From Hellea sp. (GTDB lineage: Bacteria; Pseudomonadota; Alphaproteobacteria; Caulobacterales; Maricaulaceae), in assembly GCA_013002305.1 (NCBI GenBank), contig JABDKG010000073.1, positions 1 to 62,176 on the forward strand: 62,176 bases of DNA. The letters are read 5' to 3'. The number at the start of each line of letters is the position of its first letter. Position 1 is the first letter of the stretch. Shown here piece after piece: positions 44,197 through 52,488 of the stretch. The position numbers and the translations under genes were made by a program. The notes under the pieces were generated by a model. It made no database searches. It was not told where the DNA came from and was given only the letters and a program-made list of their open reading frames with translations.

Positions 44197-45759
44197 TTAA
44201 AAATTAGACACGGCCCATATACCGCCCAATGTCACTAGCGCGCCAACGCCTGCCCATGCAATGCCTTTTGGCACGCCGCTTTTGGGTTGGGTGGCGGCCA
44301 GTCCCGCATTTTTGGTCAGGTCGACCTCGCCTTCGGCCCAGGCCTTGGCCAGAGCCGCAATGTTCTCGGTCGCGTCCGGGAGTTTCTCGAGCGTGCGTCG
44401 GGCGCGGTCCATATTGTCCAGGAAGTCGCCAAGCCGGCCTTCAATGCCCAGCTCGCGCCGCATCGAGTTTGACACGATCGGTTCGGCCGTGCTCCACATA
44501 TCAAATTCCGGATCAAGCCGGCGGCAGACGCCTTCGGTCTGCATCATGGTCTTTTGCAACATGATGAGCTGCGGCTGCATCGCCATGTCGAAAATCTCGG
44601 TGATCTCAAACAACTGCACGAGAACTTTGCTCATCGATACATCAGAGGCGACCCTGCCAAAAATCGGTTCCCCAACAGAGCGCAGCGCGGAGGCGAAATC
44701 CTCAATCGTGTGATGGGCCGGAACATAGCCGGCCTCGAAATGAACTTCAGCGATGCGCAAATAATCGCGTTTGATAAAGCCGTAAAGAATTTCGGCATGA
44801 AAGCGCTGCTCCTTCGGCGACAGGCGTCCGAGAATTCCAAAATCGACGAGAACCAGAGCACCGTCTTCTTTGATGATCATATTGCCTTCATGCATGTCGG
44901 CGTGAAAAACGCCATAGTCAAACGAGGTCGCCAGAAAAGTCTGCATCACTTTGCGGGCAATATCCTTACAATCATAGTTTTTGTCGGTCAGGATAGCGTC
45001 ATCGGATACGGCCATACCGTCTACCCATTCAGTGACCAGAACATCCTTGTCGCCGAGCTCCCAGTGAATTTCCGGTACTTCGAAAAAACCGGTCTCGGTT
45101 GCGGCCTCGGTTAATTCTGATTGCGCGGCAGCTTCGAGGCGAAGATCAAGCTCGAGCATGACGGCGCGGTCAGCCGTATTCACGAACGCTTTAGGGCCAA
45201 GGCGTTTGGTATCGGGCACAAAAAATTCCGCCAGACCCGCAACCATATGCAGCACATCCATATCCCGGCGCATCGCATTTCGAATATTCGGCCTGAGTAT
45301 TTTCACCGCGACTTCGGTGCCGTCTTTTAGCGTTCCTTTATGGACCTGCGCCACAGACGCGGCGGCGATCGGCTCGGATAGGCCTGCCAGTTTTTCCTGC
45401 CACGGACTGCCCCAGGCTACTGCCAGCATTTTCTCGGCCTCTTTCATGGCAAAGGGCGGGACTTTATCTTTGAGACGCGACAGGCCTTTGACAAATACAG
45501 GGTCGAGCATATCGCCGCGCGTCGATAATATCTGCCCGAATTTAATATAGGCCGGCCCAAGCTTTTCAAGCGCATTGGCAAATCGCTCGCCCGGATTTTG
45601 CGCCCGGCCACGAATGGCAAATATCCGCGAGAGCGCGCCGAACATCCGTACAAACCACGGCACGGCTCCGGCATATTCGCTTGGGACCAAAGCGTCATGA
45701 CGTACGAGGACCCATCCGGTCTTCAGCATACGGAAAAATGTGCCGATTGTTCTAAACAT
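44197..45759 (-). CDS. ubiB: UbiB/ABC1-type ubiquinone biosynthesis kinase-like protein
   Basis: A 520-aa atypical kinase-like protein required for ubiquinone biosynthesis. The family KxGQ motif is in LGPAYIKFGQILSTRGDML. The nucleotide-binding Ala/Lys region is in VAQVHKGTLKDGTEVAVKILRPN, the catalytic-loop HxD is in FHADMHEGNMI, and the metal-binding DFG is VDFGILG. A single C-terminal membrane helix (GIAWAGVGALVTLGGIWAVSNF) anchors it, as in other bacterial UbiB. ubiE is not beside it in this window. A divergent lipoprotein gene lies 74 bases upstream. Confidence 0.94.
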   Translation of the reverse strand: MFRTIGTFFRMLKTGWVLVRHDALVPSEYAGAVPWFVRMFGALSRIFAIRGRAQNPGERFANALEKLGPAYIKFGQILSTRGDMLDPVFVKGLSRLKDKVPPFAMKEAEKMLAVAWGSPWQEKLAGLSEPIAAASVAQVHKGTLKDGTEVAVKILRPNIRNAMRRDMDVLHMVAGLAEFFVPDTKRLGPKAFVNTADRAVMLELDLRLEAAAQSELTEAATETGFFEVPEIHWELGDKDVLVTEWVDGMAVSDDAILTDKNYDCKDIARKVMQTFLATSFDYGVFHADMHEGNMIIKEDGALVLVDFGILGRLSPKEQRFHAEILYGFIKRDYLRIAEVHFEAGYVPAHHTIEDFASALRSVGEPIFGRVASDVSMSKVLVQLFEITEIFDMAMQPQLIMLQKTMMQTEGVCRRLDPEFDMWSTAEPIVSNSMRRELGIEGRLGDFLDNMDRARRTLEKLPDATENIAALAKAWAEGEVDLTKNAGLAATQPKSGVPKGIAWAGVGALVTLGGIWAVSNF

Positions 45760-45833
45760 CGACCATCCTATAACCCGCCAACCCTTAAAAATATATGGTG
45801 TTTTTGACGCGGCAAAACTGTTAGACTGCCTTT

Positions 45834-46313
45834 ATGAGAAAGGCCGTTTTTCCATGTATGGCGCTTATATTGCTCGGTTGTTCACAACCGGCGCCGTCCG
45901 AATCCGAGCAAACAATTAAGCCGGCAACTGAAACTCTACACCCGTTGGCGGCGATGATCGGGTGCTGGGAAAGTGAAGATGGATTATCACGCGAGGTCTG
46001 GTCAAAAGATCCGTCCGGCTGGATGTTCGGATATGCGCTCGACCGTGACGGTGATAATCGCGTTAAATTCTTTGAACAAATGCGGATCGAGATTATTGAA
46101 GGCCAAAGCCAATTGATCGTATCAGCTCGGAGCAATGATCCGGTAACATTTATCGCCGGTGAACAAATATCGGGCGGGATAGGCTTTGAGAATGCCGATC
46201 ATGATTTCCCGCAGCGTATTGTCTATAGGCCGTCGCCGGGACGGCTTGACGCTTACATTTCGCTGATAGACGGCAGCCAAAAAGTCGAGTTTAAAAAGCA
46301 AAGCTGTGATTAG
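45834..46313 (+). CDS. Lipoprotein with DUF6265-like domain
   Basis: A 159-aa protein with a lipoprotein signal (FPCMALILLGCSQ). The mature domain shows the DUF6265-type pattern: AAMIGCWESEDGLSREVWSKDPSGWMFGYALDRD, then FFEQMRIEIIEGQSQLIVSAR and FENADHDFPQRIVYRPSPGRLDAYI. The fold is probably a small lipocalin-like beta barrel, and no function is established. It begins a possible three-gene plus-strand run with the next two membrane proteins (nine bases to the next gene). Confidence 0.75.
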   Translation: MRKAVFPCMALILLGCSQPAPSESEQTIKPATETLHPLAAMIGCWESEDGLSREVWSKDPSGWMFGYALDRDGDNRVKFFEQMRIEIIEGQSQLIVSARSNDPVTFIAGEQISGGIGFENADHDFPQRIVYRPSPGRLDAYISLIDGSQKVEFKKQSCD

Positions 46314-46322
46314 GAGACCGAC

Positions 46323-46754
46323 ATGAGCAATTTAGCCGAAGAATTTCATGCTTTAAATGCGATGATGGAGGCCGAGACCTCTCAGGCAGTCAAATATTGG
46401 ATGAACTGGATGATGCTCGTCTTTGTCGCCTCCATCCTGTTTGTCTGGAAGTATAAGCCGGCGCGCACCGTGCTTCTGGTTTTAGTCGGCACCATGATCG
46501 GCGCCATGATTGCTTGGATGGCGTTTAAAAATGTGCACCTCTTTGGCATCGTTCATTTGGTTCTGTGGCTACCTCTGGCAATATATCTTTGGAAAAATGT
46601 GCTGTCCAAATCCGCTAAAATCACAGTCAGTGAAAACCCGTCCGCCTATGACCGCGCGTTTTACTTCTGGGTCTGTCTGGTATTTCTAACCATTTTGATT
46701 TCGCTCGTCTTTGATGTCCGCGATATTTTTCTGGTTCTAACCGGCGGGAAGTAA
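46323..46754 (+). CDS. Hypothetical four-helix membrane protein
   Basis: A 143-aa protein with four predicted membrane segments (WMMLVFVASILFVW, TVLLVLVGTMIGAMIAWMAF, GIVHLVLWLPLAIYLW, FYFWVCLVFLTILISLVF). I do not recognise the family. It starts with GAGACCGACATG context (GGAG-like ribosome-binding site), nine bases after the lipoprotein gene. No motif suggests a transported substrate. Its translation is clean and codon use resembles the neighbours. Confidence 0.72.
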   Translation: MSNLAEEFHALNAMMEAETSQAVKYWMNWMMLVFVASILFVWKYKPARTVLLVLVGTMIGAMIAWMAFKNVHLFGIVHLVLWLPLAIYLWKNVLSKSAKITVSENPSAYDRAFYFWVCLVFLTILISLVFDVRDIFLVLTGGK

Positions 46755-46855
46755 TCGGTTTCCTATTCCGTTCTGCCTGTCACGGTTCACAAATATTTGA
46801 CTAGGCGCTGCCGCGTTTGCCGTTAAGATAGGCCATCTTTTAGAGGGAGAGAATC

Positions 46856-47260
46856 ATGAATATATTATTGTGTGCTATCGTCTGGAGCGTGGCTATATTA
46901 TTTGTTTTAATCGCTGTGCAAGCCACATCGGGGATTTCCAATAATGGTATGAAATGGGGCTTTGGCGCTCGTGACAGTTCCAAAGACGATACGATGTTTC
47001 AGGCGCGAACCAAGCGCACCGTTGCCAATCATATTGAAGGCATGTTGTTATTTGTCCCGCTGGCACTGGTGGCCTACGCTTTGAAACTGGACGGCGACAT
47101 GATCGTCAAGGGGGCCTGGCTCTATCTGATCGCACGGGCACTTTACCCTTTAACCTATTGGACAGGTTTGCCTTATGCCCGCACATTGGTCTGGTTTGTC
47201 AGCATTGTCGGTACGGCTATGATTTTTTTCCAGATCGTGACCTCCGGAACGGCCGCCTGA
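46856..47260 (+). CDS. MAPEG-family membrane protein
   Basis: A 134-aa protein with four membrane helices of the MAPEG group. The signature region is MFQARTKRTVANHIEGMLLFVPLALVAYAL, with the conserved N/E pair (NHIEG), followed by RALYPLTYWTGLPYARTLVWFVS. Eukaryotic MAPEG proteins are glutathione-dependent; bacterial members are largely uncharacterised. A strong GAGGGAGAG ribosome-binding site precedes the ATG. It is separated by 101 bases from the gene upstream. A second, unrelated MAPEG gene lies at 58645-59166. Confidence 0.85.
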   Translation: MNILLCAIVWSVAILFVLIAVQATSGISNNGMKWGFGARDSSKDDTMFQARTKRTVANHIEGMLLFVPLALVAYALKLDGDMIVKGAWLYLIARALYPLTYWTGLPYARTLVWFVSIVGTAMIFFQIVTSGTAA

Positions 47261-47322
47261 TTAATCCCGCGTCAGAGAGAAATGCATGAAATCTGTATGT
47301 CGGCTTTCGTACGATAATCAGG

Positions 47323-48051
47323 CTAAGCCGTAATGCGTTTTTCATAGAGCTGCTCATAAGCTGGCTGGCACTCTGATAGGATATTTTGGTATTTTTGAGG
47401 TACAGCAGGTTTTTCTCTTTTGGGCGGCGCAAACCCGGTCGAGGCCTCTACCGATTTGTACCACCAGGGCGCCCAGGCCCCGTCCGTGTCGCGCGGTCCG
47501 GCGGGCCAGCTCAGCATGGCAGCATCAAACGGAATGTCCAGCGCGCGGCAGAGGCTAGACAGGATGCCTTTTGGATTGTCGAGAATATCATCACTATCCA
47601 CAACCGGGATGTCATGTCCCTCGCCGATCAAATATTCATACATCCGGATTTGCGGCCAAAAGCCGATATCGTTCATATCGAACTCCGCCCTGCCTTTGGC
47701 ATAGGAGGCGATCACCGCGTCAGGTCTTCGGATCAGAAAAAAATGCCAGCAGGTCTTGGTCCATGCCAGCGGAAAATCCGCCTCCATGTGATGAGGCATG
47801 TGTTTTTGAAAATACAGCGTTTCGCCATCTGGCGGCGCTTGTTGACATTGCTCTGCGACTTTAGCTGGGTCAGTTTCGTGGGCGTCAAGGCTCTCAGCTC
47901 TTCCCGGGTGGTCTTTACCCGTTGCGGCAAGCCAAGGCGCGAAAAAAGGTTCATCCCAGACATGCGTATCGGCGCGGTTTTCGAAGGACCGCATCATCGC
48001 GGTTGAGAGATTACGCGGCCCCGACCACATGCAAATAATATTGTGGTTCAT
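47323..48051 (-). CDS. Sulfotransferase-like P-loop protein, aminotransferase-linked
   Basis: A 242-aa protein starting MNHNIICMWSGPRNLSTAMMRSFENRADTHVWDEPFFAPWL. It contains a sulfotransferase-type 5'-phosphosulfate loop (WSGPRNLSTAMM, equivalent to the PAPS loop) and a later PAPS-binding-like RRPDAVIASYAKG. Family members resemble PAPS-dependent sulfotransferases, but no substrate is assigned to this group. Its ATG overlaps the stop of the class IV aminotransferase gene (ATGA at 48048-48051), so they are coupled. The pairing of these two genes recurs in proteobacteria, suggesting a shared pathway. Confidence 0.8.
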   Translation of the reverse strand: MNHNIICMWSGPRNLSTAMMRSFENRADTHVWDEPFFAPWLAATGKDHPGRAESLDAHETDPAKVAEQCQQAPPDGETLYFQKHMPHHMEADFPLAWTKTCWHFFLIRRPDAVIASYAKGRAEFDMNDIGFWPQIRMYEYLIGEGHDIPVVDSDDILDNPKGILSSLCRALDIPFDAAMLSWPAGPRDTDGAWAPWWYKSVEASTGFAPPKREKPAVPQKYQNILSECQPAYEQLYEKRITA

Positions 48052-48953
48052 GATGCCTTGATTAAATCCAGATAGAAGCCCTGCAGCCGCTTCGTCACGG
48101 GGCCTCGTTTTCCGGTGCCGATTGTGCGGCCATCAATTTCGCCGACCGGCGCAAGACCCGCAAAAGTACCCGTTGTGAAACTCTCATCAGCGCTATAGCA
48201 ATCCATCAGCCGGAAGTTTTTCTGGAACACCGGAATGTCATTCGCGGTGCATAGCTCGATCACTTTAGAGCGTGTGATGCCGCCAAGGCAGTAATCCCCG
48301 GTTGACGTCCAGACCTCGCCGTTTCGGACGATGAAAAAATGCGTCGAATTACAGGTCGACACAAAGCCCTGCGGATCCAGCATAAGCCCCTCATCAGCCC
48401 CGGCTTTGATGGCCTGAATACAGGCCGTGATACAGTTGATTTTGGAATGGGAGTTGAGCCCGGGGTCCTGCACATCGGGACGCCCTCGCCGAACATGGAC
48501 CGTGAACAGTTTGGACGCGTTTTCCGCCGTTTTGGGGTCAGCCTTTTTGTACTCGGCCGCGATGACAATGGTTGGGGGCCCGACCGCAACGCGCGGATCC
48601 TGATAGGGCGTGGATTTAAGACCGCGCGTCACCATTAGGCGAATATGCACGCCGTCTTGCATATTATTGGCCGCGAGCGTTTCCATAATGCGCGCGCGTA
48701 AAGTCTCAAATGTAATTTCGAGATCCATGTCGAGCGCCATCAATCCGGTTTTAAGGCGCGCCGCATGATCGTCCCAAAAGGCGATTTTGCCGTGGTGAAC
48801 CCGAAGGCCCTCCCAAACGCCGTCGCCCATCATAAAACCGGCATCAAACACAGAGACGACCGCGTTCTCGCGCGGTATGAGCGCGCCGTTAATATTAATC
48901 AGCACATCTTTATTGCGCGGATCCGGGACGTAGGAATGGGTTCCGAATGACAT
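48048..48953 (-). CDS. Class IV (branched-chain/D-amino acid type) aminotransferase
   Basis: A 301-aa PLP-dependent aminotransferase of fold type IV. It begins with INGALIPRENAVVSVFDAGFMMGDGVWEGLRVHHGKIAFWDDHAARL, the family N-terminus. The PLP lysine is in NSHSKINCITACIQA, and EGLRV is the substrate/PLP region. C-terminal CNSTHFFIVRNGEVWTSTGDYCLGGITRSKVIEL is typical of IlvE/DAAT proteins. The substrate (branched-chain, D-amino acid or aminodeoxychorismate) cannot be assigned from sequence alone. It is the first gene of a two-gene unit with the sulfotransferase-like gene. Confidence 0.87.
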   Translation of the reverse strand: MSFGTHSYVPDPRNKDVLININGALIPRENAVVSVFDAGFMMGDGVWEGLRVHHGKIAFWDDHAARLKTGLMALDMDLEITFETLRARIMETLAANNMQDGVHIRLMVTRGLKSTPYQDPRVAVGPPTIVIAAEYKKADPKTAENASKLFTVHVRRGRPDVQDPGLNSHSKINCITACIQAIKAGADEGLMLDPQGFVSTCNSTHFFIVRNGEVWTSTGDYCLGGITRSKVIELCTANDIPVFQKNFRLMDCYSADESFTTGTFAGLAPVGEIDGRTIGTGKRGPVTKRLQGFYLDLIKAS

Positions 48954-49010
48954 AGTTTTCTTCCTTATTATTTTCGATTTATAAGGAGAAAAACCGGCAG
49001 CGCCTAGCCG

Positions 49011-50756
49011 CTAAAGGTGGAATTCCATTTCCACGTCAAAGGGATTTTCACAGAGCGCCTCAATGGCCTCATGATGAGAGAGGTAAACTTTCCCGGTAAG
49101 ATCCTCGAGAAAGTGCACGCGCTTTAGCTTGTCCAGAACCGGGCCTTTGACCTCGGAAAGATGAAAGCTGATTTTAGCAGATTTGAGGCGCGCATTGATG
49201 GCCTCCAAACTTTCGAGCGCCGAAAGGTCAATATCATTGACGGCCGAGCACATCAAAATCACATGCTCGATTTTGTCGGAGCCCAGCGCCTTTTCGTAAA
49301 TCACATCTTCAAGGAAACGGGCATTGGCAAAATAGAGGCTCTCATCGACACGCAGCGATAATATGCGCGGCAGTGTGATAACATCGTGACGGTCAACATT
49401 ACGGAAATGTTCCGTGTCTCTGACCTGACCGATAACCGCATAATGCGGGCGCGAAGAGCGCAGCAAATAGAGCAAGATAGAGAGCGCGACCCCGGCCATC
49501 ACGCCAAGCTCAACGCCGTAAATCAGGGTCACCAGAATAGTCGCAGCCATCGCGGCGAAATCGCTTTTGGAATACTGCCAAGCATGGCGGATAGACTTGA
49601 TATCGACCAGCGACAGCACGGCGACGATGATGGTTGCCGCCAGAACCGCTATCGGCAGATAATATAGCGCGGGGGTCAAAAACAGCGTTGCCAGCGCAAT
49701 CCCGATCGCCGTGAAACCACCGGCTGCGGGCGTCTCTGCGCCGGCGTCAAAATTGACCGCCGAGCGCGCAAACCCGCCCGTCACCGGATAGCCGCCTGAA
49801 AACCCGGCGGCTATATTGGCCATCCCAAGCCCGATCAGTTCCTGATCCGGATCGATCCGCTCCCGTTTCTTGGCCGCCAATGTTTGCGCGACAGAAATAG
49901 ATTCGACAAATCCGATAATAGCAATGATCAAGGATGAAGCCAAAAGGCTGCGCCATAGCGGCCAATCAAATTCCGGCACTTCAAGGCTTGGCAATCCTTG
50001 GGGGATATCGCCGACAATTTTGACGCCTTTATCAGCAAGCCCCAACATTGCGACAATAACAATGCCTGCGATCACCGCCAGCACAGGACCGACCCGCGCG
50101 CCGATTGTGGCTATGCGCTCTTTTAGCCCTAATCTCATGAGAAGCGGCTTAAGCCCGCCTCGGACCCAGAACAAAAATATCGTAGCAATAAGGCCGATGA
50201 TGACCGTCGGCTGGTTAAATCCTGAAAGGCCCGACCACAGGCTTTCGCCCATTTCGATCAGATTTTGCCCCGAAGCCTTAATGCCGAGAATATGTTTGAG
50301 CTGGCTAACCGCGATTAAAATCCCCGAAGCCGTGATAAAACCTGATATTACAGGGTGGCTTAAGAAATTGGCGATGAAGCCAAGCCGAAACAACCCCATA
50401 ATGAGCAGCATCCCGCCCGATATTAACGCCAGCAAAAGCGCCGCCATGATATAAGCGTCACTGCCCTGCGCCGCAATATTACCCGCGGCCGCGGCCGTCA
50501 TCAAAGAGATCACCGCGACAGGCCCGACTGCCAGGGCCCGGCTGGTCCCGAAAAAGGCATAGGCGGCGAGCGGCAGGATACTGGCATAGAGCCCGATGAT
50601 CGGCGGCAATCCGGCAAGAAGCGCATAGGCCATGGATTGCGGGATCAACATGATCGTGACGATAATCGCCGCTATGCCGTCATTGGCAAAGGCTGAACCA
50701 TTATAGGACCGACCCCATTGGAGGATGGGAAGATATCGGGACAGGCGGAACCCCAT
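49011..50756 (-). CDS. SulP-family anion (sulfate) transporter with STAS domain
   Basis: A 581-aa inner-membrane protein with about fourteen membrane segments of the SulP/SLC26 fold (NDGIAAIIVTIMLIPQSMAYALLAGLPPIIGLYASILP is the signature) and a C-terminal STAS domain (residues about 440-560: LRVDESLYFANARFLEDVIYEKALGS). It exchanges or cotransports sulfate or related anions. It is the last gene of the BigR-like/persulfide dioxygenase/DUF442 operon with a nine-base gap, so in context it probably moves sulfur oxyanions such as sulfite or sulfate produced by persulfide oxidation. Confidence 0.9.
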   Translation of the reverse strand: MGFRLSRYLPILQWGRSYNGSAFANDGIAAIIVTIMLIPQSMAYALLAGLPPIIGLYASILPLAAYAFFGTSRALAVGPVAVISLMTAAAAGNIAAQGSDAYIMAALLLALISGGMLLIMGLFRLGFIANFLSHPVISGFITASGILIAVSQLKHILGIKASGQNLIEMGESLWSGLSGFNQPTVIIGLIATIFLFWVRGGLKPLLMRLGLKERIATIGARVGPVLAVIAGIVIVAMLGLADKGVKIVGDIPQGLPSLEVPEFDWPLWRSLLASSLIIAIIGFVESISVAQTLAAKKRERIDPDQELIGLGMANIAAGFSGGYPVTGGFARSAVNFDAGAETPAAGGFTAIGIALATLFLTPALYYLPIAVLAATIIVAVLSLVDIKSIRHAWQYSKSDFAAMAATILVTLIYGVELGVMAGVALSILLYLLRSSRPHYAVIGQVRDTEHFRNVDRHDVITLPRILSLRVDESLYFANARFLEDVIYEKALGSDKIEHVILMCSAVNDIDLSALESLEAINARLKSAKISFHLSEVKGPVLDKLKRVHFLEDLTGKVYLSHHEAIEALCENPFDVEMEFHL

Positions 50757-50765
50757 GATCAGGGA

Positions 50766-51188
50766 TTACCCCTGTTCGCGAATGGCATTGAGCATCGGGG
50801 CATAGCCAGCAAAATCATATCCGGCATTCTGGGTCGTATGCATGATTTCTTCGGTTGAGAGATTGTAAACCTGGGACATCGCCCACAACATAGAAGAGCG
50901 CGTGCCCGTCCGGCAAAACGCCAAAACAGGTCCTTGAGCGTTTTCCAGGATTTCGCCAAATTCGTCCTTTTGACCGGGCGCAACCTGCCCGCCGGAAACC
51001 GGAATATCGTAATAGGCGATATCACACTTAGCGGCCTTTGCCGCGAGATCAGCGGATTTGGGCTGACACATAGTCTCACCGTCCGGCCGGTTATTAATGA
51101 TGGTCGTGATTCCGGCTTTCATGATGGCGTCGAAATCATCTTCTTTAATCTGTCCGGAGACAAAAAGCTTATCTGTGAGCTGTTTCAT
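50766..51188 (-). CDS. DUF442/TIGR01244 phosphatase-like sulfur-transferase domain protein
   Basis: A 140-aa protein with the DUF442 fold (dual-specificity-phosphatase-like). It starts MKQLTDKLFVSGQIKEDDFDAIMKAGITTIINNRPDGE, and the active loop is LAFCRTGTRSSMLWA (C-x5-R). In many bacteria this domain is fused to the beta-lactamase-like persulfide dioxygenase (Blh) and acts as a sulfur transferase; here it is a separate gene. It follows the MBL gene by nine bases in the sulfide operon. The Cys and Arg of the loop are intact. Confidence 0.9.
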   Translation of the reverse strand: MKQLTDKLFVSGQIKEDDFDAIMKAGITTIINNRPDGETMCQPKSADLAAKAAKCDIAYYDIPVSGGQVAPGQKDEFGEILENAQGPVLAFCRTGTRSSMLWAMSQVYNLSTEEIMHTTQNAGYDFAGYAPMLNAIREQG

Positions 51189-51197
51189 AATTTCCCC

Positions 51198-52064
51198 TTA
51201 GACCGCATTGAGCGGAATTTTCAAATAGCGTGTGCCATTATCTTCCGGCTCTGGCAATTCACCCGCGCGAATATTGACCTGAATAGACGGCAGGATCAGA
51301 CGCGGCATTTCAAGCTTGGCGTCACGGGCATTTCGCATGGCGACAAATTCAGCCTTGGTGATTTTTTCGTTGATGTGAATATTGGAGCTTTTTTGCTGGC
51401 CGACAATTGTCTCCCAAATATATATATCCCGGCCTTCCGGTAAATAATCGTGACATAAAAACATTCGGGTATCATCGGGCAGCGCAAATAATCTTTGCAC
51501 GGAATTATAAAGCGTGGCCGCATCACCACCCGGGAAATCACACCGCGCGGTTCCGTAATCCGGCATGAACAGCGTATCGCCGACAAATACAGCATCGCCA
51601 ATGTGGTAGCTGATACAGGCCGGTGTATGACCCGGCGTAAAAATGATCGTACCCTCGAGAGTACCAATTTTGAACTCATCGCCATCGGCGAACAAATGAT
51701 CAAACTGGCTGCCGTCACGTTTTAGGCTGCCGTCAAAATTGAACAGCTTGCTAAAGACGTTCTGGATATCCGGAATATGTTCGCCGATCGCGATTTTGCC
51801 GCCGAGCTGCGCCCGTAAATATGTCGCCGCCGAGAGGTGGTCCGCATGCGCATGCGTTTCCAATATCCAGTCAATAGCCAATTCGTTTTCCCGAACATGG
51901 TCAATAATCTCATCGGCGGAACTTGTCGACGTCCGGCCCGCGGCGGCATCATAGTTGAGCACTGAGTCAATAATAGCGGCGCGGCGCGTTTCCGGGTCGC
52001 TGACCACATATGAGACCGTCGAAGTCTCCGGGTCAAAGAAACTATTTACAATAGGGTTAGGCAT
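51198..52064 (-). CDS. MBL-fold persulfide dioxygenase-like protein (Blh/ETHE1-type)
   Basis: A 288-aa metallo-beta-lactamase-fold protein. It starts MPNPIVNSFFDPETSTVSYVVSDPETRRAAIIDSVLNYD. The metal motif is ETHAHADHLSAATYL, with later TPGHTPACISYHIGDAVFVGDTLF (His and Asp ligands) and LCHDYLP. Members of the ETHE1/Blh group oxidise glutathione persulfide to sulfite with a single iron. Its start overlaps the end of the regulator gene by eight bases. The operon layout (BigR-like repressor, Blh-like, DUF442, SulP) matches known sulfide-detoxification operons. Confidence 0.92.
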   Translation of the reverse strand: MPNPIVNSFFDPETSTVSYVVSDPETRRAAIIDSVLNYDAAAGRTSTSSADEIIDHVRENELAIDWILETHAHADHLSAATYLRAQLGGKIAIGEHIPDIQNVFSKLFNFDGSLKRDGSQFDHLFADGDEFKIGTLEGTIIFTPGHTPACISYHIGDAVFVGDTLFMPDYGTARCDFPGGDAATLYNSVQRLFALPDDTRMFLCHDYLPEGRDIYIWETIVGQQKSSNIHINEKITKAEFVAMRNARDAKLEMPRLILPSIQVNIRAGELPEPEDNGTRYLKIPLNAV

Positions 52065-52395
52065 TTTCAGTCTCCTTCATATGGCTGGTACCGACGGTTT
52101 CATCGTCAAAATGTTCACATAAAACATCCAGCAATCGCCGAATGGTCTCGTCGGCGAGCCGGTAGAACATAACGCGGGATTGGCGGCGGGTCGAAACGGC
52201 GCCGGCCTCTCGCAAATGTCCGAGCTCTCGGGACAATGTCGGTTGGCGGATTTGCAATTGCGCTTCCATATCACCGACCGCCATTTCCGCCTCTGACAGC
52301 GCACATAAGATCCGCATCCGGTTAGGATTGCTGATCAATTTCAGGGTCCGGCACGCCCGTTCTGAACGTTCAAGCAATGTGGTTTTATCATTCAT
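52057..52395 (-). CDS. bigR: ArsR-family sulfide-responsive repressor (BigR/SqrR-like)
   Basis: A 112-aa winged-helix repressor. It begins MNDKTTLLERSERACRTLKLISNPNRMRILCALSEAEMAVGDMEAQLQIRQPTLSRELGHLREAGAV, an ArsR fold. Cysteines at 31 and 93 (numbered from this start) are in the regions where BigR and SqrR have the pair that forms a polysulfide link. In those systems the repressor releases DNA when oxidised by persulfides. The open frame extends to ATGs at 52404 and 52413, but the perfect operator palindrome at 52405-52424 covers these, and a GAG precedes the ATG at 52395, so I prefer the shorter form. Confidence 0.87.
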   Translation of the reverse strand: MNDKTTLLERSERACRTLKLISNPNRMRILCALSEAEMAVGDMEAQLQIRQPTLSRELGHLREAGAVSTRRQSRVMFYRLADETIRRLLDVLCEHFDDETVGTSHMKETENA

Positions 52396-52404
52396 AAGTC
52401 TCAT

Positions 52405-52424
52405 ATAATACATTTTTGTATTAT
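52405..52424. promoter_or_regulatory. Operator for the BigR-like repressor (perfect AT-rich inverted repeat)
   Basis: ATAATACATTTTTGTATTAT has eight-bp perfect arms (52405-52412 and 52417-52424) with a four-base centre. It sits immediately upstream of the regulator's preferred start and inside the likely promoter. BigR-type repressors bind AT-rich palindromes of this type in their own promoters. It is 65 bases from the divergent glycosyltransferase start (52489), which it could also affect. Confidence 0.75.
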
Positions 52425-52488
52425 TTCAATACTTTTTTGTAAACTATATAAAACTTGAAAATCCGGCACAGCAAGGCAAACACAATTC

